The notes under the pieces were generated by a model. That model ran no database searches. It worked only from the letters and a program-made list of their open reading frames with translations, and had not been told where the DNA came from. Positions 10,891 through 20,877 of a DNA stretch of 64,000 nucleotides are shown here, piece by piece. A program made the position numbers and the translations under genes. The stretch lies in the NCBI RefSeq assembly GCF_028583425.1, contig NC_072792.1, positions 14,435,676-14,499,675 on the forward strand, read 5' to 3'. Source of the DNA: Eublepharis macularius (Eukaryota; Chordata; Lepidosauria; Squamata; Eublepharidae). The stretch's first letter is position 1; every line of letters starts with the position of its first letter.

Positions 10891-12049
10891 AACCCTCCCG
10901 GCCACGGGTGCAGGTCGCTTTGGCCAGGGACCATCTTTGCTGCCCCAGAAGGGGAAAGTGGCAGTGGTCTTTCCTGGCTATCTGGGTATTCTGTGAGGAC
11001 GGAGCTTGGTGCCTTAAAAGGCTGCTCTGTCCCCCAGCCTGGAAGTCGTTGCCTTGAGATTGGCCCACCCGCCCTGTAGTAATGCAAGGTTAGCTGGTAG
11101 CTGGTAACGAGGTCCAGCTAGGATTTTTTTTCTCCTTTCCTAATTTGCTATCCAGGAGAGGTGTTTTTCACCTACCTTGCACTGCATGTATGGGTCATGG
11201 CAATTGGTTTAAGGTAGAGCTGTAAATAGGCAGTCACTGGAAGGACAGAGTTAGGGGAAAGTGAGAAGGTGTAAGGATACCAGGCAACTCTCAAGAGACT
11301 TTACTTCATGAGTAAAAGTTCTTTATTGATAAGATGCCAGTATCATATACTTACGCCATCTTTGCTAGGACTGGCAACTACAGACAAGTGTCAAGCAGAT
11401 ATAGGTTCCCCAAGGCTACTCCTAATCTCCCCTTTCTCCTAACAGTCCTCTAACTCTGCAGACAGGAAAACAGGCTGTGTGATTCATGGTCTGCTCAAGG
11501 TCAAGTAGGCTCCCATGCTTGGGATAGATTGCAACAGGAACAAACATCTCCCATTCCTAGTTTACCACTCCAGATTCAAATAGCAGAATCACCCCCAACA
11601 GCTACATCTTTAGCTGCAGGAGGGTATTGAATATGACAGGTGGTCCTGGTCATCTGACAGCGGGCCAGTGAACAACCTTGGCGCATCCCCACTGATGGGA
11701 AATTGGAGGGGGGGGTCAGGATTGGCTGGCATGTTGGACAGCTACCAGTTGTGAGGGCAGACTGCTTGGTGCAATGTCCTGTATAAGTCCTTCCCTCAGG
11801 CATGGCTTGTGGTGGTTTGGGAGCTTTAAGGGGGAAAGCATTTGCCTGGCTGGCCAGGTCCTAGTCATGCACTTGGATGGCCCACCTCCAGGTCAGTGGG
11901 GTTCTCCCAGACAGGTCAAGGTGGAGGGTCAGGTGTGACCCCAGGGCTTGACCTGTACCACTAGTTAGGCCCTTGCCATGTCTGCAGTTAATGCTTGAGT
12001 TAATGTTGTTGTCAAATGAAAGTGACCCATTAGAACCCAAGCCTTGTGT
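10891..12049. other. Unassigned, moderately GC-rich DNA
   Basis: No coding similarity recognised. Position, composition and the CTTGTGTCTGCCTCTTTATT segment near 12040 would fit a degraded LTR, but I found no paired copy in the window. Confidence 0.3.
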
Positions 12050-12175
12050 CTGCCTCTTTATTCCTATGGGGGTAGGGAGGTGGGGGAAGGAATGGCAAAC
12101 CACCTTTATATTCCTCGCTTTCCTTGAAAACATCTTGATGGGATCTCTGTAAGTCGGTTGTGACTTGATGGCATA
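12050..12175 (+). repeat. 5S-derived SINE body fragment
   Basis: GGAATGGCAAACCACCTTTA, GAAAACATCTTGATGGGATC and GTCGGTTGTGACTTGATGGC are the 3' half of the 5S-derived SINE. Its end runs into the TA repeat. Confidence 0.6.
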
Positions 12176-12199
12176 TATATATATATATATATATATATG
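12174..12199. repeat. (TA)n microsatellite
   Basis: About 12 TA units. Confidence 0.95.
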
Positions 12200-13136
12200 A
12201 CTTGATGATATATATTGCACAGGAACCAAAACGTCCCAACGCGTATAACTGTTGTCTCTTCTCACTGAAATTTGCCTTGTTCAAGAGGAAATTAATAGGA
12301 TTTTGTAGTTCGTTATCTAAATTTCAAATTTTAAATTGTGAACTGGCTTTGAAAATGTGATTGATACATGGTTCAGTAAATAATAAATTACTTCAAGATT
12401 TGATTTACATAGCTTTCATACTTAATGCTATTTGCATAACATTGCTGGTTCCATAAATATTCTTTTGACTTGTTTTATACATTTCATTTGAAGAACCCTC
12501 AAATTAATAGGCAAAAGTTTGGTTGCAAGAGTTTGGATTTTTTTTCACTTAATGCTGTTCGTCATACTTCTCGTGACATGAGGTAAGAAATAATGATAGT
12601 TTGATTAACATGGCCTATTATATTCCCCCTCAATTAATTGAACCTCAAAAATGTGAAATTACAACTGGGGAAAGTAAGAGTTGGTAAAGCATTTCAGTCA
12701 CTTGTAGCTGAAGACATAAAATCTAATTATAGTTTTATTATATATTCTAATTCTTCTATAAGAAGCCTCTAAAATAGATGCAATTATATATTTTATGGAC
12801 TTCTTATTCTGCCATTTAATATTTCTAATTTATATGCCATTTAATGCCTTGTCATTTCTCCCCATGTGCTGTAGAAAACATCGTGGAACTGTTATCAGAT
12901 ATGAAGCAATAGTTTGTGCCTGTGATTAGCTTATATACATATAAAGGAGGTAAAGAATAGAAGTACTTCTCTGGTCTGTCAGTTTGTTTCAAAACTGTTG
13001 TTTGAATTGAATTCTTCCTAGCCATCATCAAATACATCTGAGTCTGAAAGTGAGAGGAAAACATATGTTTCTTTTTAAATGTTTAAAATTGATATAATCT
13101 GTTTTCTTTTTTCCTCCTTTTAAAACATTTCAGTGC
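12200..13136. other. Unassigned AT-rich DNA
   Basis: No feature recognised on either strand. Confidence 0.35.
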
Positions 13137-13274
<138 letters not shown>

Positions 13275-13389
13275 TGTGATGTGGGATCTTATTATGGTGA
13301 CTTGCTGGATGTGTTCCCTCAGGGACTCATATCAAATCTCCCATCATGATCTATAACTTTATTGCAGAGACTGTTGGCTGGCCATTTCT

Positions 13390-14185
13390 TTGTTAAGGTA
13401 ACGGTTCAGAATGGTCAACTGATGCTTTCTTCATTAGCCACTAAGATGTCTTCCAGACAGCCTTAGTGCTGTCATGGACTCAAACTCCAAGTGGCTGGAA
13501 GTAATCCCCATGTCAGCTGTGGCGTTGGAGACCGTCATCCATACCCTGCGGCACTTAATCGCCACACATGGAATACCGGACACTATCTTGTCAGACAACG
13601 CCACCCAGTTCACTTTGTGAGAGTTCCAGATGTTCCTGGACAACAACGGCATCCGGCATGTCACATCGGCACCCTTCCATCCCTCCACTAACGGGCAAGC
13701 AGAACACATGGTGAGGTCCGCAAAGGACTCACTGTGCAAGCTGGAGCGTGGGGACTTCAGCCAGTGGCTGGTGGTACTACTCCTGTGGCAGCATATCACT
13801 CCACACGCCACAATGGGCCGGAGTCCCACGGAGCTGCTAATGGAATGAAGGCTGATCACCCTCTTGGATTGGCTTCATCCGGACTTCACACCAGACGTGA
13901 AGCAGGAGGCAGGAGTGTCAGACCTGCCCAGGGCATTCCAGCTGGTCTGGTTCCCCACAACCATCACCAGGACCATGGGGCCTGTTTCCTACAAGGTGGC
14001 CAACTCCGCCGGCAAGGCTTACTGCTGGCACATTGACCAACTGCAGCAACGTTGGCCACTATGGGAGCAGGAACACAATGGGAACCTTTCCCCTTACTCC
14101 GCAGAGTTGAGGACTGAACCAGCCACGGTGGCCGAGAACTGCGGGGACCGGCCACCTGAGGAGCCCAGCTTTACTCAAAGCTAGC
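13390..14185 (+). pseudogene. Ty3/Gypsy integrase core remnant
   Basis: The plus strand reads as a retroelement integrase core, the enzyme that inserts cDNA into chromosomes. In order it shows SKWLEVIPM (near 13485), SDNATQF carrying the second catalytic Asp (near 13595), then HPSTNGQAEHMVRSAK with the catalytic Glu (near 13680), and a tail with YKVANSAGKAYCWHIDQLQQ. In-frame stops and frame changes (a TGA near 13617, another near 13845) break it. No LTR, protease or RT lies beside it, so it is an isolated fragment. It is unrelated in sequence to the Gypsy element at 37678. Confidence 0.88.
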
Positions 14186-14199
14186 CCAATACATAACAC

Positions 14200-14335
14200 C
14201 GGGTTCCCCCTCATTGGTAGTTTCAAGGAGCAGCTAGACAAATTCTTGTCAGGGATGCTTTAAGCTGTTCCTGCACTGGGAAGGGCATTGGAGTAGATAG
14301 TTTATAAGGCCCCTTCCAACTCTATGATTCTAGGA
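14200..14335 (+). mobile_element. CR1 LINE 3' tail
   Basis: AAATTCTTGTCAGGGATGCT, CCTGCACTGGGAAGGGCATT, GGAGTAGATAGTTTATAAGG and CCCCTTCCAACTCTATGATT are the familiar CR1 3' end, finishing at the characteristic ATTCTA. Typical short 5'-truncated CR1 copy. Confidence 0.87.
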
Positions 14336-14710
14336 GAAAGATTGGTTTTCTCTGCTGCTGGTGGTGGTGGTGGGGCAGAACAATAGAAGATAATATTAGC
14401 CCAGAGAGGTTGAGGGGAAAGATATTCAACTGATTTTAACAATTTAAACAATAGAAAGTATTTTAATCCATTAGAAAACAGAAAGATTGAAGCCAACAGC
14501 TAAAAGCAGACAGTAGCAAACAAGCCTAATATAGCATACTTGTGTAAAAGAATAATCCGAATTTGGCTTTCTTGAAGAATTTAGGAAGGCGAGAGCTCCT
14601 TTGCATCCCCAGACAGAAGTCTTTCTTTGATTCTCATGTCTTAATAAAACAGATTATGCCCCTGAGTCCTCAATAAGGCAGATGCTTTGGGCCTTTTCAT
14701 ACTTAAAGAG
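14336..14710. other. Unassigned DNA
   Basis: Only a short GGT repeat (14357-14372) and AT-rich sequence. Confidence 0.35.
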
Positions 14711-14955
14711 AGCTACTGTAGCCTAGTGGTTTAGTAGTTGGATTGTGAATCAGCACTCTGCCAGTTCGACTCCCGCTACTGCCATGAATTCTGCAGGTGG
14801 CCTTGGGTAAGCCACTCCTCTCAGCCCCAGATCCTCAGTGGTATTGTGGGGATAATAAGAGTACTGACTTTGTTTACCACTCTGAGAGCAGTGTATAAGC
14901 ACACTGTTGCTTTTGTTGTTTTTCTTGTTGCTGTTATCAAGAGCAATCCTAAGTA
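14711..14955 (+). repeat. tRNA-derived SINE, second type (AGCTACTGTAG head)
   Basis: AGCTACTGTAGCCTAGTGG, GTTCGACTCCCGCTACTGCC (B box-like), AGGTGGCCTTGGGTAAGCC, then ATTGTGGGGATAATAAGAG. Same family as the antisense copies at 35657, 48830 and 56976. Confidence 0.8.
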
Positions 14956-15092
14956 GGTCTGCTCAGAGTCTATTCAACAGGGCTTACTCCTAGGGAAGGG
15001 TTCTTAGAATGGCATTCATGAGTGCTCAGGTGGTTGAGGATTTTATGCCAGAAGACCCTGTTGATGGCTGTTGCAAAATCTACAGTAAACAT

Positions 15093-15197
15093 CTTCCTTC
15101 CTTCCTTCCTTCCTTCCTTCCTTCCTTCCTTCCTTCCTTCCTTCCTTCCTTCCTTCCTTCCTTCCTTCCTTCCTTCCTTCCTTCCTTCCTTCCTTCC
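15093..15197. repeat. (CTTC)n microsatellite, about 26 units
   Basis: Uninterrupted CTTC tetranucleotide array. The apparent SFLP-repeat protein across it is an artefact. Confidence 0.97.
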
Positions 15198-15419
15198 CCT
15201 CTGACATTTTGAATTTTTCTTCAGTGGGGCTACGTACAGACTGTTTCTACATACAGTATGATTTGTACTTGAGACTTATGAATTAAAGGGCATTTCCATC
15301 CAAAAGTGAACATCCTTAAAATGTGTAACGGCAGCAGTACATGCTGTGACTGGCATCAGAGAAATGGCAGAAGTGTTCTTAATTAAAAGTGTTTATGCAG
15401 CTGAATGAAGAAAGGTCAC

Positions 15420-16117
15420 GCTAATAAAGGCATGCACCACGTTTGATCTGCCCTGCATCTCTTTTTGCTACCTGCTTGGGACACAGGAAGCAGTGGGAGT
15501 CTATAAGGGCCTGGTTGCTGGGATGTTGTCATGGGCTCTGCTTCCTCTGAGGATGAAGACTTCGTGGAGGACGACAGGGGACAGAGTGTTCCAAGCTCCT
15601 CAGGAGTCAGGCATGTGGAGGACCAACAGGGAGTGGAACAGCAGGGACCCTTGCCAGAGCAGGCTGAGGAATCCAGGGCAGAATCAGAGACAGAAGCTGT
15701 TCCCTTACCTGCACCAGCAGCTAAGACCAGGGCAACCTCCCCCCCCCCCAGCTCCCCTGAACCTGACAAGCAGCGTAGGGTGGCACAGCGTCTCATTATA
15801 CAGGACAGGAGACGAAGTGCGAGGCTTCAGGCACTTAGTGGCATAGTGACCTTGAGTGCTAGCAGGATGCAGCACTGCCTTGGAGGCAATTGCTTTTAAG
15901 CCAAGATGCCCTTTCCCTCCTTGCAGAAGTACCTGTGCAAAGACCTACCCAGCTCTATTGTGACCCAGCTCTCTGCTCTGCCTGTTCTCCCGGCTCTGAC
16001 CCTTGGACTCAGTGTTCTGGACTACGTTTTCTTTCTTGTTCCCTGGACGGCTTTGGCATACTTTGGACTCTAGTTAGGTTTGTGTCCGTTTCCTGCCTGT
16101 ACTCAGCACAGGCTCAG
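15420..16117 (+). mobile_element. Probable LTR-retroelement 3' remnant
   Basis: The segment has an acidic open frame (15531-15899) followed by sequence of LTR style: TCTGCTCTGCCTGTTCTCCC, GGCTCTGACCCTTGGACTCA and GTTCTGGACTACG. An AATAAA lies at about 15424. I could not find a paired LTR in the window, so the class is a judgement. Confidence 0.4.
15531..15899 (+). CDS. Unrecognised 122-residue acidic ORF
   Basis: Open frame from ATG 15531 in a good initiation context (GTCATGG). The protein starts MGSASSEDEDFVEDDRG, is rich in Glu, Gln, Ser and Pro through residue 85, then turns basic (DKQRRVAQRLIIQDRRRSAR) before an ordinary C-terminus. No domain recognised. Low complexity and an LTR-like neighbourhood suggest the tail end of a Gag-type protein of a degraded retroelement. 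It may also be a chance frame. No function is assigned. Confidence 0.3.
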   Translation: MGSASSEDEDFVEDDRGQSVPSSSGVRHVEDQQGVEQQGPLPEQAEESRAESETEAVPLPAPAAKTRATSPPPSSPEPDKQRRVAQRLIIQDRRRSARLQALSGIVTLSASRMQHCLGGNCF

Positions 16118-16308
16118 TTTGTTACATCTCATCAGATCTCAGAAGCCAAGCCGGGGCGACCTTGGTTAGTAATTGGAAGGAAGACCGCCAACAAAGACCA
16201 AGGTTGCAGAGTCAGGGAATGGCAAACCACCTCTGGTAGTCTCTTGCCAGGGAAATCCCACTAGGGGTTGCTTTAAATCAAATCTGATTTGAGGGCACTC
16301 TCCAACAC
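16118..16308 (+). repeat. 5S rRNA-derived SINE, sense
   Basis: TCTCATCAGATCTCAGAAGC, CAAGCCGGGGCGACCTTGG and GGAATGGCAAACCACCTCTG, ending TTTGAGGGCACTCTCCAAC. Same family as 9944-10145. Confidence 0.87.
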
Positions 16309-16508
16309 CACACATCTCTTTGATAGCACTGGGAGAGGGGTCATCCCAGAGCCAACCTAAGATTTCCAATATCTACATGTCTTTTCCAGTACAATCCAGT
16401 TCTACTCGGTTTCCACCCTTCTTTTAGAAGAGTTCCTTGGTCAGGTGGCATAGAGCATTTTTTTCTTTTCTACCAGCAGAGTTTTCTGTTCACCCACCAC
16501 AAGATTCA

Positions 16509-16755
16509 GGGAGCCGGGTTGGTGTAGTGGTTAAGAGCAGCAGGACTCTAATCTGGAGAACCGGTTTGACTCCCCACTTGAAGCCAGCTGGGTGACCTTG
16601 AGTCAGTCACAGCTTCTCAGAGCTCTCTCAACCTCACCCACCTCACAGGGTGATTGTCATGAGGATTATAATAGCACACTTTGTAAACCACTCTGAGTGG
16701 GCGTTAAGTTGTCCTGTAGGGTGGTATATAAATCAAATATAACAATAATAATTTA
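16509..16755 (+). repeat. tRNA-derived SINE (Sauria-type), sense
   Basis: GAGCCGGGTTGGTGTAGTGG head, AGCTGGGTGACCTTGAGTC core, and AAGTTGTCCTGTAGGGTGG then TATATAAAT tail followed by a short AAT repeat. Nearly full length. Confidence 0.9.
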
Positions 16756-17962
16756 TTATAAATACTGTCTTATGAAGTATGTAACTACTACTGCTTGGGA
16801 AACTAGGTTTCTTTAAAAACCTTTGCAAATATATAAATCCAGGATGCTCAAGGAAAAACACCATAGAATTCAAATGTGAGCATCATTGGAAATGCAGAGA
16901 GTCAAGGTTTTGTTCCTCATTAATCTGATAAAGTGCTTCTCTTTGATTCTGTCTTTGTACTGTTGTCAAAAGGCAAGCTAAGGACAACAAAGTTGGAGGA
17001 AGAAATGAGAGCACACTAGAGAGGAAGAAATATTTATTTGCTACAAGGCTCACTGGTGCATTGTTTAATGCTCAATAGCTGAAGTCACATTTTGCTAACT
17101 GTTGATACCCTGGAACGTGTCCTAAGAAAGCCCAATCCAGTCCAACTTGTGTCTGTATACTTTTGGTCCAACACCACCTGTTACCGAGTACCAGAGTAGA
17201 AACTGTTTCCCATTAACATATATGAATATTCAGGGCAAGAAATGATCCACTAACTGACAGTTGGCAAGGAGATTTATGAGCTGAACGCTTTCACACCATA
17301 AACATAGTCAGAAATATAGGCACATTTGGAAGAGTAATAGGACAAATCGCGGTTGCCTGGGTTAACTGAAAGACGTTTATGACAGGGACTGCAGCCTTAG
17401 GAATGCTAGGGATCCTTCTCAGTTCCTCTCTGCAATACACTTGTCCGTGTCATGGAACTACTGTCCACCTTTTCAAGAAACAGGTTTGGATCCAGCAATG
17501 CACAAGTGGACACATAACACATAGTGCAGCTCTGCTTGTTTACAATCCCGTGCAACACCTGGCACTTTCATTCCTATCTGTTGCAGTGTCTAGAAATGGG
17601 TTGCCAAAGATGTTATGCAAACAGAGACTCATGTGACGATACAATAAGTTTAATTTAGCACACACGTTTCCTGCAGCCATTTTCTTGCATTTCTGCTTGG
17701 CAGGCGCTCTAGTGCAAGCTGGATTTTTGTGCTGCATCTGGCCCACTATAAGTCTATAAGAACATTTGATTAGCACCGGGCGCATGCAGGAGTGCATGGA
17801 TTTTGCTCATCATCATTATGTTAGGCAGCTGAATGTTGCTTCATGCTCCCAAAAGCACGTCTTTATCACTGACAATTATATGCTGTTACTGTTTATGATT
17901 CAGTGGATTGCTTTAATTTCTGAGCTACCTCAAGTCAGTCTTTAGATGAGTATCATATGCAC
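16756..17962. other. Unassigned DNA
   Basis: No gene recognised. Frames of about 85 codons at 17379-17636 and 17797-17540 lie on opposite strands of the same DNA and show no family features. Confidence 0.35.
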
Positions 17963-17969
17963 AGCTAGA

Positions 17970-18060
17970 AAAGCCAGAATGGTGTAGTGGTTAGTGTCAG
18001 ACTAGGATATGGGAGATCCAGGTTCGAATCCCCCCTTTGCCATAATAATAATAATAATAA
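17970..18060 (+). repeat. SINE head fragment (third tRNA-like head)
   Basis: AGCCAGAATGGTGTAGTGG, TTAGTGTCAGACTAGGATAT and CAGGTTCGAATCCCCCCTTT. The B-box-like GGTTCGAATCC is near-canonical. It stops at an ATA/AAT repeat just before the next SINE. Confidence 0.7.
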
Positions 18061-18061
18061 T

Positions 18062-18300
18062 TGAGAGCCAGTTTGGTGTAGTGGTTAAGAGCACGGGACT
18101 CTAATCTGGAGAGCCGGGTTTGATTCCCCACTCCTCCACAAAGCCAGCTGGGTGACCTTGGACGAGTCACAGTTCTCTTGAGCTCTCTTAGCCCCACCCA
18201 CCTCACAGGGTGATTGTTGTGGGGTAATAATAACACTTTGTAAACCGCTCTGAGTGGGCATTAAGTTGTCCTGAAGGGCGGTATATAAATCGAATGTTAT
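18062..18300 (+). repeat. tRNA-derived SINE (Sauria-type), sense, full length
   Basis: GAGAGCCAGTTTGGTGTAGT head with A box, GGGTTTGATTCCCCACTCC B-box region, GCTGGGTGACCTTGGACGAG core, and a complete AAGTTGTCCTGAAGGGCGG then TATATAAATCG tail. The best-preserved SINE in the window. Confidence 0.93.
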
Positions 18301-18309
18301 TATTATTAT

Positions 18310-18370
18310 AATAATATTCGATTTATATACCGCCCTTCAGGACAACTTAATGCCCACTCAGAGCAGTTCA
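18310..18370 (-). repeat. SINE tail, antisense, tail-to-tail with the previous copy
   Basis: ATTCGATTTATATACCGCCC then TTCAGGACAACTTAATGCCC is the exact complement of the preceding SINE tail, giving a palindrome with about 45-bp arms (18258-18370). Confidence 0.9.
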
Positions 18371-19734
18371 AAATGGATCATAGGAAAGATGTGCAAGAGA
18401 ACATCTTTGGTGACAAATCTATGGAGCAGAATAATAAAGATGTGATCTTTGTCCAGTCCTTGTTAGAATTGGCAGTCTCATATTCTGAGGATGGGGTCTA
18501 GCCAAAGGGCCTGTGTGTGTCCAAAGCCCCGTACAAGGCCAGCATAAAGGCCATTCTGAATAGCTGAACTTCAAAGGAGGACCTGCAGGTGCCAGAAAGC
18601 AACAGAGTCATCCATCATCTACTCCTTTGACTGACAAGCTGCTTGAGACCACTAGAAAATGGAATCTCTCTACACGTGACAGTTTAAAAAGACAGAGCCA
18701 GTGGCAGGGCAAAGGCTTTGCTATGCACTGGAGCTGTGTGAAGGGGCTGTGAAATACCAGAAGGGAAATATCAGCCTCTTCTAACCTTTCCAGGTTCAAG
18801 TCCAGCTCTGGAAGATAGCTCCAACCTTTTCCATTTCTCACTGCCCTCTGGTTGCGATCCTACCCAGGTTTAGACTGGAGAGGTGAAATTGACAGAGCCT
18901 TCGGGAAGGTGAAGATGTACTTTAACAAACCCTCTGAGGAGCACTCTTTGCTGGCTCTGTCTTTTTAAACTATGCTTCCTGGCTAACATTGCATCTCCCT
19001 ATACTTGATGAACACACTCCAAGGTGTCTCATGTAGAAAGACTTGCGGTCATCAGCCCATTCTTGGTTCGTAGAGCCTGGCTAATTTTTTGCTTGTGGCA
19101 CTTCAGGTACCTTCCTCCAGGACCAGTAACTGTCCTCAGAACTGCAGCTGGGAAATATACTTTCTTGATTCATGTATAGTTGCCCATGGCTCCAGATTTA
19201 CCATGAGAGCCTAGATATTGCTAGCTTGGACACTGGAGATAGGGACTAGAAGGAAACAATGCTCATGAGATTATAGTATTGGACAACTGCTCTCCTGCTC
19301 AGATCACAGAGGGATTGCAAAGGGGGAGCAGCACTTCCAGTGTTCCGTTTCAAAAAGGGTTCCTTTTTTTTCTCAAGCATTTAAAATTGTTCTAAATTGT
19401 ATTGAAGATTATTTTTGTTTTCATGCTTTTGAGCTGCTTTAACACCACCATTCCTTTACCCTCCCTTGTTTGCCACCTGCTCAACACACTCAATAGAAAA
19501 ATAAATCTTACTTACATAAAATATGTGCCTTCCTGTTTGAGCGGAGGTGGGTAGGAGAGCTGCATGACTGTATAGTATTCTGGGTGGGCCTATTTTGTCT
19601 GTCTCTCTTCTCTGGCTCTTATATCTATATCTATCTATCATCAAGTGTTGTAAATTGAATGGTGGCACATTCTTGCAATCATGGATGGAGCCACAAGCTT
19701 CTTGGTGCCAATGGGAAGAACTAAGGTACCTCAG
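18371..19734. other. Unassigned DNA
   Basis: No gene or repeat recognised. Confidence 0.35.
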
Positions 19735-19790
19735 CTTTTCCTGGACTCCTGTTTTATTTTGCTGCTGTAGACTAACATGGTTACCCATCT
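19735..19790 (+). mobile_element. PLE tail fragment
   Basis: CTGGACTCCTGTTTTATTTT and GCTGTAGACTAACATGGTTA match the PLE tail seen at 34740-34788 and 37180-37235. Confidence 0.65.
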
Positions 19791-19906
19791 GGAATTTCTA
19801 TTCGGAGCAGTTGTCGAAAATAAAATATATTGACACCTGAAGTCACTGCTATTCAGGTTTTTATTTTTCTGAATCTGCACCAGCTGACTAGAAACCTTTT
19901 GGGGAC

Positions 19907-20877
19907 TGTGACGGACTCAGCTTCAAAAGCTGGGATTGCCGGACAGTAAAGAGGATGATTGACATGTCCCCCCTCCATGTAGCTAGCCTGAAATGGCAGT
20001 TGGTGATATAACGTTGAGGGGTTGACAGTTGGAGGAAACTGACAAGTGAAGGGAGTTGGCGTCTGGCTTCTGACCAGAGAAGGTCAGCCAGAAAGTCCTC
20101 TGTGTGAGGAAAGAAGGGAAGGAGAACCTTTTAAAGTGAAATCAGTATGTTCCTGAAGCACTTTTAGTCCATGGACTAAAGTGGGAAAGGCAGCACTAAA
20201 TGCTGCATAGACTCAAGAGATCTGGGAATTATAGTGGGCCAAGGAAGTGGGTAGAAAGGAGTCCTCCCCTTCAGCACCAGGAACAGGGTTATAGCCCATA
20301 ACTATAATGCCTGCCCAGTATCTTGAAAGGGTTTGGCTCAGTGGAGTCCCTGGAGAGGAGGGTAAGCCATGCTGTGTCAGTGTGTTAAAAGTGGAGCATT
20401 TGTGAAGCAGTGCCAACCTCTGAAAAAACTCATTTTAACATCTTTAAGTCTAATAGTATCAACATCTCTCAAGAAGCCAGCAACTTAGAAGCATACCAAG
20501 TGTTTGTGCCTCACACCAGTGAAGTTTCTGTACAAAAACCTTTCTGTTACTTCAGTTCAAACACCTGCCTACCTGCCTTCTTACGTCACCTACTTGTAAA
20601 TATTCGGTTACACTTTGAATCTCCCCAAGCCTTGTGTGCCAGTTTTTGTTTAAGGGAAGCACAACCCCCTGTTCTTTCCCCTACTTGGACTTGGCTGGAT
20701 AACCATACTACTTATATGTTCCTGAAGGGTGGGACAAGAAAGAAAGTTGAACCTTAACATCAATCATGCTACTTAAGGCATCCCAGCTCAGTATTAAGCT
20801 TCATAAGCTTAGAGAGGAGAAATTTTACCTCAGAGTAGGGGAAGGTCAGCCCAAGCCTGAGATGAGGGTCTGTGACA
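19907..20877 (+). mobile_element. Solitary LTR, copy 1 (about 970 bp)
   Basis: Begins TGTGACGGACTCAGC and ends CTGTGACA, with the TG...CA ends of an LTR. It is similar along its whole length to 49633-50547. Internal landmarks shared by both include GGGCCAAGGAAGTGGGTAG and CCCCAAGCCTTGTGTGCCAG. No internal retroviral genes are adjacent, so it is a solo LTR. The family is not identified and no clear target duplication is visible. Confidence 0.75.

Noticed and set aside
15009..15212. Protein with SFLP repeats
   Set aside because: Translation of the CTTC microsatellite.
17379..17797. Small genes on both strands
   Set aside because: Two 85-codon frames overlap on opposite strands without motifs or supporting context.
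16509..18300. tRNA genes suggested by A and B box-like sequences
   Set aside because: They are SINE heads with SINE bodies and BovB-like tails; no full cloverleaf tRNA is present.
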